Assembly (NCBI RefSeq): GCF_900070355.1
Contig: NZ_LN849456.1
Span: 620,001 to 684,000, forward strand
DNA length: 64,000 bases
Reading direction: 5' to 3'
DNA from: Devriesea agamarum
GTDB lineage: Bacteria; Actinomycetota; Actinomycetes; Actinomycetales; Dermabacteraceae
Positions within the stretch are counted from its first letter, which is position 1, and the number at the start of each line of letters is the position of its first letter. The notes beneath the pieces are model-generated. The model saw only the letters and a program-made list of their open reading frames with translations. It searched no databases and was not told the origin of the DNA. The translations under genes were made by a program, and so were the position numbers. Shown here piece by piece: positions 7,401-13,273 of this stretch.

Positions 7401-7688
7401 TCAGTCGTTCCGCTCTGCGCCACACAGAACACACCTATGCGTATGACTCTGAAGGGCCTCTTGGATATTCCGTAGAAACGCAGACTCCCGAATGAGGCCA
7501 CTGTCGTGACTTATACCCTTGTTATCGCCTACGGGACGCACATCATCCCAACCGTTTTTCACATCAAAGCCTGGAGGTGCCACGCTAAATATATCTTCAA
7601 GCGCTTCGGGAAATAGGTACCACCTATCGCCATCCTCGCCCATAATCCACCTTGCCGTAGGAGTGATTTCTAACCTGCCGATTTTCAT
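7401..7688 (-). CDS. Small phage protein, paralogue of the next gene upstream
   Basis: A 95-residue protein starting MKIGRLEITPTARWIMGEDG, then RWYLFPEALEDIF and a central Gly/Asp loop. A motif LIRESAFLRNIQEAL is shared almost exactly with the gene at 7721-7987. The C-terminus ends in CVLCGAERND, half of a zinc knuckle. ATG at 7688 has AAAGGAAG upstream. The front half (residue pair WY before a helix) is compatible with a degenerate BRO-N start, but this is weak. Confidence 0.6.
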   Translation of the reverse strand: MKIGRLEITPTARWIMGEDGDRWYLFPEALEDIFSVAPPGFDVKNGWDDVRPVGDNKGISHDSGLIRESAFLRNIQEALQSHTHRCVLCGAERND

Positions 7689-7720
7689 TTTGCTTCCTTT
7701 CGGTTGTTATTTCGCGTCTC

Positions 7721-7987
7721 TTACGCCAGATTGCGGGACATAGAGTACGAGAGCTCTTCGCCAAGCATTCTTAGAAATGCAGATTCTCGAATGAGGGCGA
7801 CAGGGAGGGGGAACTCTTGAACCCAATCTTCTTTGCATATGTCCTCTGGATAGACGGACGCTACCCCCTTACCGCCTGACATGCTAGCCAAATCTTTGCG
7901 CACCTCGTCTAGGTCATACCATCTAACCCCGTCCTCCTCTACGAATGGTGCCGCCGTCGTTTTAATTTCTATGTTGCCGATCTTCAT
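7721..7987 (-). CDS. Small phage protein, paralogue of the gene downstream
   Basis: An 88-residue protein starting MKIGNIEIKTTAAPFVEEDG with RWYDLDEVRKDLASM and the shared LIRESAFLRMLGEEL motif. Of two adjacent ATGs (7990, 7987) the second is better spaced from AAAGGGAG, and it aligns with the MKIG start of its paralogue. A small upstream ORF ends in a TGA that overlaps this start. Function unknown. Confidence 0.6.
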   Translation of the reverse strand: MKIGNIEIKTTAAPFVEEDGVRWYDLDEVRKDLASMSGGKGVASVYPEDICKEDWVQEFPLPVALIRESAFLRMLGEELSYSMSRNLA

Positions 7988-8160
7988 CATGCTCCCTTTC
8001 TTTTGAATCGGACCCCTAGCGGGGACTCTGCTTGCTTTGTCTCCTCGCCCCACAATTTTCGCCCGGCGAACCCACCCAGTTTTAGCCGCGTAACCAGCGC
8101 CTCTAGCTCGGCCACTAAAAGTGACCGAGTTCTAGCGCTCACCGGGGCCTTTGCGTCCAA
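7987..8160 (-). CDS. Possible small phage ORF with TTG start
   Basis: An open frame between an in-frame stop at 8188-8190 and a TGA at 7987-7989 that overlaps the next gene's start. There is no ATG; TTG at 8160 would give 57 residues including a regular helix (TRSLLVAELEALVTRLKL). The overlap with the following ATGs fits the coupling habit of this operon. The lack of a clear start keeps confidence low; it could be a remnant. Confidence 0.3.
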   Translation of the reverse strand: MDAKAPVSARTRSLLVAELEALVTRLKLGGFAGRKLWGEETKQAESPLGVRFKRKGA

Positions 8161-8332
8161 TAGGGTTCCCAGTGGGTCGCCTCCCGTCTAGGCGTAAAGT
8201 ATGAAACACGGGCGCACATCGTTTAGAGTCTGAGCACGAGAACAGCGACTATGGATATAGTTGTGGCGGGTCTTCCCCTTTCGTTTGGGATGGTTTGGTA
8301 TTTAGGGTTGTGTAAGCTTGGGTTATGTAAGG

Positions 8333-8644
8333 CTAGGTGGCATTCTCAGCTATATGCTTTTTAGCTTCTTTGACGAGGTCATAGGGGTTTAGAGAATAGG
8401 AACCTTCCCATGAGCAACTGAGACATGATGGCGAACAGATTCCAAAATAGCTGATCACAACGCAACGATGCTCCCGGGACACATCTTCAATGCCAAGGTT
8501 ATCTTTCCAATGCGATTTCAGCTCTTTACGTACACCTCGGTTAAATTTGTCATTGCAAACAGTACTAGACCATTCACAGTCATAGCATTCTAGAAATGAA
8601 CGATTGGATTTCAGGCGCTCAACGAGAATAACGTGCGCGGTCAT
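8333..8644 (-). CDS. Phage protein with two Cys pairs
   Basis: A 103-residue protein with two similar halves. CYDCEWSS (residues ~20) and CLSCSWEGSY (residues ~75) each hold a C-x-x-C followed by a Trp, and each is followed by a basic helix. It looks like an internally duplicated zinc-knuckle protein, or a pair of half ribbons making one site. ATG at 8644 overlaps the upstream stop (ATGA). Function unknown. Confidence 0.6.
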   Translation of the reverse strand: MTAHVILVERLKSNRSFLECYDCEWSSTVCNDKFNRGVRKELKSHWKDNLGIEDVSREHRCVVISYFGICSPSCLSCSWEGSYSLNPYDLVKEAKKHIAENAT

Positions 8645-9159
8645 GGCCGCCTCCCGTCAAATGCGCTCTTAGCGTCTGCGGGGTGATCTATCGTGGTGCT
8701 ATCGACTGCGGTGTCGGATTCCGCAGGAGCGTCAAGATAGGAAATCTTATGGCTACTCTCATCGTCAACACCTTCGGACTTTGGCCAATCGACCTTAAGG
8801 CTGAAGGCGTCTTGAGTGGTGGTCTCAGGATCAAAACCACAGATGATGTCCTCGACCGCGTTGCAGAGCTCGTGAATGATTCGGTCACCGGGGAACGACG
8901 CGGCTTCTGGCTCGCAGGACAACTTGACGTCGAGGTTAAGGATGAACTCACACACCCGAACCCCAGGAACGGACATCAACGGCTGTGGATACCTGCGAGT
9001 GCTGCTGTGCACCTGATTTATGATCGTCCGCTCCACCCGAGTCCCGACCGGCTTGAAGACCGGGCGGACACCGTTTACCTGTGACTCGTAATTCGGATCG
9101 GGAATAATTTTGCCACCCCATGCCACTTGAGGTCTGGGGAGCGGCCTTTTACGGTTCAT
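8641..9159 (-). CDS. Phage protein, unknown
   Basis: A 172-residue protein. The N-terminal half is basic and contains RVERTIINQVHSS; the middle has VRVCEFILNLDVKLSCEPEA and IIHELCNAVEDIICGF; the tail is acidic. ATG at 9159 has AAGGTG upstream. It ends in an ATGA overlap with the Cys-pair gene. A rightward open frame on the opposite strand is treated as a shadow. No family is recognised. Confidence 0.6.
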   Translation of the reverse strand: MNRKRPLPRPQVAWGGKIIPDPNYESQVNGVRPVFKPVGTRVERTIINQVHSSTRRYPQPLMSVPGVRVCEFILNLDVKLSCEPEAASFPGDRIIHELCNAVEDIICGFDPETTTQDAFSLKVDWPKSEGVDDESSHKISYLDAPAESDTAVDSTTIDHPADAKSAFDGRRP

Positions 9160-9230
9160 CGCTGGTCACCTTCTTTCTAATATTCGTCGTTATAACCCCA
9201 GATCAGTAAAGCCACACATAGACTGGGGTA

Positions 9231-9767
9231 ATGGATATAGCTACATCGATATCAGCCGCATCGGCAGTGTTGTCGGTTTTGGGAGGCGCGTTCGCCTGGT
9301 GGCACGCGCGGTACTCGAAAAGGGCACGCCGCGCGGCTGAGGAAGAACGTCAGCGAGCCGAACAGCAGGTACGCCTTGCCGAGGAACAGGCTCGCGCGGC
9401 GCATCGACAAGTAGAACTTGCGGTTGAGCGCGCGGCACAGGCGGAACGACTGTTGAGCGAGGCCCACACTCTCGCAGAGAGCGCCAAGCGTATTGCAGAT
9501 GCCCACGAGCCCGATATGCTCACTCTGACATATGTCGAAGGAAGATCGTACCGGCTGCGCAGTAACGTGGACCATGCCCTCACGGTCAAAAGCGTCCATA
9601 ACCGGGACCTGTTCTTTCGCCTTGACCTGCCTGAGCCGGTAACTATCCCTTCTCATTCTTCGATTGACTTTCTGGTAGTGGCGACTTGGGAGATGCCTTG
9701 TCCGGGCGAGCTTGTTCTTGATGTTGAAGGCGAGAGCGCTCCCGTTTTTCTCGCCTTTCCTCAATAA
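9231..9767 (+). CDS. Membrane-anchored coiled-coil protein, possible lysogenic gene
   Basis: A 178-residue protein and one of only two rightward genes in the prophage arm. It has an N-terminal membrane segment (SAASAVLSVLGGAFAWW) and a basic stop. A long Glu/Arg/Ala coiled coil follows (residues ~30-90). A small beta-rich C-terminal domain (residues ~95-178) contains SYRLRSNVDHALTV and SSIDFLVVATWEMP. Opposite orientation to the lytic operon suggests expression in the lysogen, for example in exclusion or a cell-surface change, but that is inference. Its 3' end overlaps the opposing gene at 9643-9891. Confidence 0.65.
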   Translation: MDIATSISAASAVLSVLGGAFAWWHARYSKRARRAAEEERQRAEQQVRLAEEQARAAHRQVELAVERAAQAERLLSEAHTLAESAKRIADAHEPDMLTLTYVEGRSYRLRSNVDHALTVKSVHNRDLFFRLDLPEPVTIPSHSSIDFLVVATWEMPCPGELVLDVEGESAPVFLAFPQ

Positions 9768-9891
9768 GGGTGTGGATGATATCGAACCAGATAGAAACAC
9801 ACATGACCACGCAGATGACGGCGCAGACAATGGTGATGATGAATGGAATAGTCACGCCTTCTTTTTCAAGCTCAGCGATAAACTCACACAC
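9643..9891 (-). CDS. Small single-pass membrane protein of the prophage
   Basis: An 82-residue protein: a short acidic N-terminus, one strong membrane segment (TIPFIITIVCAVICVVMCVS) and a highly charged, Lys/Glu/Ser-rich cytoplasmic tail. GTG at 9891 has GGGAAAGGA upstream, lying inside the end of the previous gene four bases away. The last third overlaps the opposing gene at 9231-9767, where the tail is low complexity. Function unknown. Confidence 0.6.
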   Translation of the reverse strand: MCEFIAELEKEGVTIPFIITIVCAVICVVMCVSIWFDIIHTLIEERREKRERSRLQHQEQARPDKASPKSPLPESQSKNEKG

Positions 9892-9895
9892 GGCG

Positions 9896-10267
9896 TTAGT
9901 CCTTTCCCTCTAAACTGTCGCCACGACTATCCGAAGGAGCATCGTTATGGGCATGTTCATCTGCGGGAATGTCAGAGCCTCTGTCTCCGACAAGTCCCTC
10001 GCGAAGACGGAGGCGCTTATCAGCCTCTTCCTGCGCGAATCGCACGACCTCTTGAAAATCGAGACCCCTAATATGTCCCTCAGTGAGCATGGCGTGTCGG
10101 CAAGGGTGGGTTTCCATTACTGGACGCCGGGTGTTCCGCTCGCGCTCCTGTATGACGTCACTGAGGTTCCGGACTTCAGTGACGAGGACCTCAATGAGAT
10201 TCGTCGCGTGTACGATATGACGAAGAAGGACCGCATTGTGTTCTTTATGACGTGAACGACCACTCAC
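9896..10267 (-). CDS. Phage protein, unknown, coupled to the repeat ORF
   Basis: A 123-residue protein with two helical parts: HATNLIEVLVTEVRNLSDVI and DFQEVVRFAQEEADKRLRLR, then an acidic tail. The GTG at 10267 overlaps the TGA of the repeat reading frame (GTGA), and GGGGGTGA lies upstream; a longer reading from 10351 runs into the repeat. The next gene follows after four bases. A competing rightward frame at 9947-10255 also has a good ribosome site, so this call is moderate. Confidence 0.55.
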   Translation of the reverse strand: MSGRSRHKEHNAVLLRHIVHATNLIEVLVTEVRNLSDVIQERERNTRRPVMETHPCRHAMLTEGHIRGLDFQEVVRFAQEEADKRLRLREGLVGDRGSDIPADEHAHNDAPSDSRGDSLEGKD

Positions 10268-11463
10268 ACCGTCACCCCCGCCACGAGGGTACTGAAGCGC
10301 CGCAGGGTGGAAAGAACGTGCGCACGTCGGGCGGTTGAACACCTGAACCACGGCAGGCCCGCAGCCTTTCCCGCCACACGGGTCTTGTATAGCTTGCGCG
10401 TCACCCGAACCGTGCGCACGTCTGAAGGACAGGCTACATCGGCATGGGTGTGAGGGTGTGAAAAATGAGGGTAAGGCATCGTAGCCTCCGTGTAATGGAG
10501 TTCGTTCAGCGGGGCGTGAGATGTCTTGTTCAAGGACTGCTCACGCCGGGTGCTTGAACACCGGCCATTACCCCGGCCCGCCGCCTTCCCCGCAAAGCGG
10601 GTCTTGTATAGCGGTCGCGCCACCCGGCTACAAGTAGCCATAGGAAAGGCCGCATTAGGAGCGACGGGCCTGTAATGGTCGGTGTGTTCAGCACCTACCG
10701 CAGAGCGTAGCACCCCATCTCCGGCAGCGCAAGATGAGTCATGGCGTGCGGCATCGTTGGACACACGTGAGATGTGGGCGCCAGCAGACGCAGACGGCGC
10801 GCTGAGGTGCGAGAAAGTGGGGACAGGCATCGTAGCCTCCGAGATCTTGTTCTTTTCGTTCAGGGGCGCATCCTCGTTGTTCAGGCGAGGAGAACGCCGG
10901 GTACTTGAACACCCGGAACAAGTCGGGCCCGCCGCCTTCCCCCGCGTTGCGGGGTCTTGTATAGCGTGCGCGCTACCCGGCTTCCCAAAAGGAAGCCATA
11001 GAAAACGCCGCGCTTCGGGGCGACGGAACCGCTTGTTCTTGGTGTGTTCAGCACCTGCCACAGACCGTAGCACCCCATCTCCGGCAGCGCAAGATGAGTC
11101 ATGGCGTGCGGCATCGTTGGACACACGTGAGATGTGGGCACCAGCAGACGCAGACGGCGCGCTGAGGTGCGAGAAAGTGGGGTAAGGCATCGTAGCCTCC
11201 AGGGTGTCGTTTTTTCGTTCACAGACGCCGCCCTGTTGTTCAGGCAGAGAGACGCCGGGTACTTGAACACCCGAAACGACACGGGCCCGCCGCCTTCCCC
11301 CGCGTTGCGGGGTCTTGTATAGCGTGCGCGCTACCCGGCTTCCCAAAAGGAAGCCAAAGAAAACGCCGCGCTTCGGGGCGACGGATCCGGTCGTTTGGGT
11401 GTGTTCAGCACCTGTCACAGACCGTAGCACCCCCTCGCGGACGTTGCAAGACATGGAAGCCAT
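10264..11463 (-). CDS. Tandem-repeat reading frame of the prophage (399 codons)
   Basis: One uninterrupted frame across all copies of the ~360-bp repeat. It starts at ATG 11463, which overlaps the HTH gene stop (TAATG) with GAGGAG just upstream, and ends in a TGA overlapped by the next gene's GTG. Coupling at both ends argues that it is translated. Each unit begins with its own GGAGG-ctacg-ATG and reads MP-x-PTFSHLSAPSAS, AHISRVSNDAARHDSSCAAG and DGVLRS. Some units then continue SRVAR-x-LYKT followed by GKAAG and RCSSTRR. The product is basic, Ser/Arg-rich and does not look globular. Small indels shift the frame in the middle of units and are compensated. No family is recognised. Confidence 0.5.
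   Translation of the reverse strand: MASMSCNVREGVLRSVTGAEHTQTTGSVAPKRGVFFGFLLGSRVARTLYKTPQRGGRRRARVVSGVQVPGVSLPEQQGGVCERKNDTLEATMPYPTFSHLSAPSASAGAHISRVSNDAARHDSSCAAGDGVLRSVAGAEHTKNKRFRRPEARRFLWLPFGKPGSAHAIQDPATRGKAAGPTCSGCSSTRRSPRLNNEDAPLNEKNKISEATMPVPTFSHLSAPSASAGAHISRVSNDAARHDSSCAAGDGVLRSAVGAEHTDHYRPVAPNAAFPMATCSRVARPLYKTRFAGKAAGRGNGRCSSTRREQSLNKTSHAPLNELHYTEATMPYPHFSHPHTHADVACPSDVRTVRVTRKLYKTRVAGKAAGLPWFRCSTARRAHVLSTLRRFSTLVAGVTV
10264..11463 (-). repeat. Three to four imperfect ~360-bp direct repeats
   Basis: Units as read leftward: 11463-11191 (5'-truncated), 11190-10831 (360 bp), 10830-10480 (351 bp) and 10479-10264 (degenerate). Units are marked by GGCATCGTAGCCTCC on the + strand at 10476-10490, 10827-10840 and 11187-11200. 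Four copies of CGGGTCTTGTATAGC or a close variant occur. Two units carry a perfect hairpin, GGCTTCC-CAAAA-GGAAGCC, next to CGCGCTTCGGGGCG. The unit spacings are multiples of three. Confidence 0.9.
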
Positions 11464-11678
11464 TAGTTCTCCTCAGATTCGTGCGCGGCATCCTCGCACG
11501 CGATGGACTCGATCACGGCAGGATCGAACAGGTAAGCGCCAGTGCGACCCGGAAGCTTCATTGCTGGGACCAAGCGATCGGTAGCTAGACGCTGAAGGAC
11601 AGTGTTGCGAGTGATGCCGAGACGCTCAGCTACCTGTGTGGTGCTAAGTAACCCATGTGGGAAGTTTGATTCGGTCAT
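11463..11678 (-). CDS. Small HTH/excisionase-like protein, first gene of the lytic operon
   Basis: A 71-residue protein with a MerR/excisionase-type winged helix: LLSTTQVAERLGITRNTVLQ, then RLATDRLVPAMKLPGRTGAY and LFDPAVIESIA. Such proteins bind DNA as excisionases or Cro-like switches. The start at 11678 is preferred over 11717 because a good promoter overlaps the longer version and would give a leaderless message from 11678. It faces the XRE repressor gene and leads the leftward operon, so a Cro-like or excisionase role is likely. Confidence 0.75.
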   Translation of the reverse strand: MTESNFPHGLLSTTQVAERLGITRNTVLQRLATDRLVPAMKLPGRTGAYLFDPAVIESIACEDAAHESEEN

Positions 11679-11685
11679 GCCGGCA

Positions 11686-11714
11686 ACTATAGAGCAAGTT
11701 TCCCTTAGGAGCAA
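11686..11714 (-). promoter_or_regulatory. Putative leftward early promoter of the prophage
   Basis: TTGCTC (11714-11709), 17-bp spacer, TATAGT (11691-11686). The predicted start site falls at the ATG of the HTH gene (11678), implying a leaderless transcript. The region between the two divergent regulators should also hold operator sites. Confidence 0.6.
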
Positions 11715-11792
11715 CATAGCCTACTCGAGCACTCTGGCCCATCATGTTACGCCCAGGTGGCGCTAAGTCCCCTAGGATGGTAAGTTGCCCAT

Positions 11793-12095
11793 ATGACTGT
11801 TGATGCTGCATTGGGGAACATCCCTCAGATAACCAAGGCTGTGCGTCTACGCCTAGCCAGGGAACATGCTGGCCTTGAACAGGCTGAACTCGCCGAACGG
11901 ATCGGCGCGTCTCGTCGAACGATAGGGTCAGCAGAGCGTGGTGAGCGCGATCCTAGGAGAACGCTAGTAATGGCATGGGCACTCGCAACTGGCGTGCCGT
12001 TGCAGTGGATAGAAACAGGAAGGGTCCCGTCACCTGATGGCGACGGGACCCATATGCTCCCGCGGTTGGACTCGAACCAACAACCGTTCGATTAA
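11793..12095 (+). CDS. XRE-family repressor-like protein running into tRNA-Asn
   Basis: A 100-residue protein with a clear HTH_3 domain: RLRLAREHAGLEQAELAERI, GASRRTIGSAERGERDPRR and ALATGVPLQWIETG. It is divergent from the leftward operon and is the probable lysogeny repressor or a regulator of it. It is short for a CI-type protein and has no oligomerisation or protease domain. Residues 89-100 (LPRLDSNQQPFD) are encoded by the antisense of the tRNA-Asn gene, so the present C-terminus depends on integration and would differ in the free phage. Confidence 0.75.
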   Translation: MTVDAALGNIPQITKAVRLRLAREHAGLEQAELAERIGASRRTIGSAERGERDPRRTLVMAWALATGVPLQWIETGRVPSPDGDGTHMLPRLDSNQQPFD

Positions 12096-12128
12096 CAGTC
12101 GAATGCTCTACCATTGAGCTACGCGGGA
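12057..12128 (-). tRNA. tRNA-Asn (GTT), prophage attachment target
   Basis: Leftward 72-nt cloverleaf: acceptor TCCCGCG / CGCGGGA, D arm GCTC-AATGGTA-GAGC, anticodon loop CTGTTAA with GTT, T arm GTTGG-TTCGAGT-CCAAC, discriminator G. No CCA is encoded. The 3' end faces the prophage, matching integration by a tyrosine recombinase into a tRNA 3' end that leaves the gene intact. Confidence 0.95.
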
Positions 12129-12371
12129 CTGACCTGAAATACTTTAGCAGCGTTCCCGGTGTGGATCGAACCAGATCGCACCAGTGTGGTAATCGTCATG
12201 CTCAGCTTTTCGGGTGCCCTTTCGATGCCGCCACCTGCTAATCGATCTCCTCGCTGAGCCCCACTCGCGCGACCTGCTGCTGGATCCTGTCTCACGGAGC
12301 ATTGCCGGGTGGGGAGTGTTGCCGTCGTAGGACGACTCGCACCTCCTCCAGCGGACAGGTCCTGGCCCGCG

Positions 12372-12980
12372 TTACGCGATCTGTCCACCGGCTGCTGAAA
12401 TCTCCGCGCACACGGCACGTCCGGCGGATGCATCAATCGCCGTCACCATATCCGTGAGCAGACGAATGGTGTACCCGTGCCTGATGGCATCCAGGGCGGT
12501 GGCCCGCACACAGTAGTCGGTGGCGAGGCCGACGATGTCTAATTCGTCGATGTCATAGGCCCGCAACGCCTGATCAAGGCTCTGACCTGCCAGGTGATGC
12601 CCTTGCTGTTCTCCCGCATGCTCAGGGACGTGGCCTTCAAAACCCGAATACGCTGCCTCGTACTCCCCCTTGACCACGGTCAATACCGGGATGGCCTCCA
12701 CGCGTGCGAGAGCGGCCGAGATGATGCCGTTTAGTTCCGCACCATCTGAGCCGGCAGCGCAGTGACGCGGCCAACTGTTGACGTAATCCGGTTCGTCAGC
12801 CCAGTGAGACCCCGGATCGATATGCCAGTCCTGAGTGGCAATGATGACGGCGTAATCCCCTGAATGCGCGCCGAGGTGGGCTGCGATCCGTTCAAAGACT
12901 CCGGTCGCTCCCTCCACTCCCAGTGGGCCACCTTCGGTGAAATCGTTCTGGGCATCGACGACCAGTAGCGCACGGGGCAT
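12372..12980 (-). CDS. pncA: Nicotinamidase (isochorismatase-like hydrolase)
   Basis: A 202-residue protein of the cysteine-hydrolase fold that converts nicotinamide to nicotinate for NAD salvage. Visible: the start ALLVVDAQNDFTEGG with catalytic Asp, metal-site DWHIDPGSHWADEP, a Lys in VVKGEYEAAYSGFEGH, and the nucleophile Cys in GLATDYCVRATALDA. The length is typical. It stands alone between the tRNA-Asn and tRNA-Met genes. About 240 bases downstream (12129-12371) hold nothing I recognise. Confidence 0.9.
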   Translation of the reverse strand: MPRALLVVDAQNDFTEGGPLGVEGATGVFERIAAHLGAHSGDYAVIIATQDWHIDPGSHWADEPDYVNSWPRHCAAGSDGAELNGIISAALARVEAIPVLTVVKGEYEAAYSGFEGHVPEHAGEQQGHHLAGQSLDQALRAYDIDELDIVGLATDYCVRATALDAIRHGYTIRLLTDMVTAIDASAGRAVCAEISAAGGQIA

Positions 12981-13057
12981 GGGAGTCTCCGTTCAGTCTG
13001 AGTTTTCCTAAGAGCTCTATTCCACGTACGATAGAGCGTCTGGTACGACCCAGGCTA

Positions 13058-13131
13058 GGGGCAGTAGCTCAGCCGGTTAGAGCAGCGGACTCATAATCCG
13101 TCGGTCGTGGGTTCAAGCCCCACCTGCCCTA
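13058..13131 (+). tRNA. tRNA-Met (CAT)
   Basis: 74-nt cloverleaf: acceptor GGGGCAG / CTGCCCT, D arm with AGCTCAGCCGGTTAGAGC, anticodon loop CTCATAA, T arm GTGGG-TTCAAGC-CCCAC, discriminator A, no encoded CCA. The CAT anticodon also occurs in tRNA-Ile that is modified to lysidine; elongator Met is the more likely reading. Confidence 0.85.
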
Positions 13132-13151
13132 CTGAAAATTTCCGATGTGAC

Positions 13152-13191
13152 CTGCCTGCCGACGATATTCCGTGGGCAGGCAGACTTTTTT
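13152..13191 (+). terminator. Intrinsic terminator after tRNA-Met
   Basis: CTGCCTGCC (13152-13160) pairs perfectly with GGCAGGCAG (13175-13183) and is followed by T6 at 13186-13191. Confidence 0.9.
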
Positions 13192-13273
13192 ATGGTGACT
13201 TGATCGGCGCGGTCTCGTCCTCGTGGATGAACGCCTATGACACGGCCTAGATTCACCCGCCGCATTTCCCGGA

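Larger units (their letters stand above)
1..12128. mobile_element. Prophage arm ending at the tRNA-Asn gene
   Basis: Nearly all genes here point leftward and are small, tightly packed and joined by ATGA-type overlaps. Recognisable phage functions are SSB, a RecT-like protein, a RecB-like nuclease, a BRO-N/KilA-C antirepressor and a divergent repressor/HTH switch. The right edge abuts the 3' end of tRNA-Asn, a classic integration target; housekeeping genes start just beyond it. No integrase, terminase or structural genes are present, so the rest of the element should lie left of the window. The exact attachment core cannot be fixed without the other end. Confidence 0.85.

Noticed and set aside
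8683-9084. Rightward 133-residue ORF
   Set aside because: It is antisense to the 172-residue leftward gene, which has a ribosome site and an ATGA-linked neighbour.
9947-10255. Rightward 102-residue ORF with AAGGAG before its ATG and good third-position G+C
   Set aside because: The opposite strand has a gene coupled at both ends (GTGA overlap upstream, four-base gap downstream) in the leftward operon. Both could not easily be real; the rightward one remains a possible alternative.
10682-11185. Rightward 167-residue repetitive ORF over the tandem repeats
   Set aside because: It is the antisense of the repeat unit, with no ribosome site at its start and no neighbouring rightward genes.
12084-12095. 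LDSNQQP peptide at the end of the XRE gene as a conserved protein motif
   Set aside because: This string is the well-known translation of a tRNA T arm and is explained by the tRNA-Asn gene.
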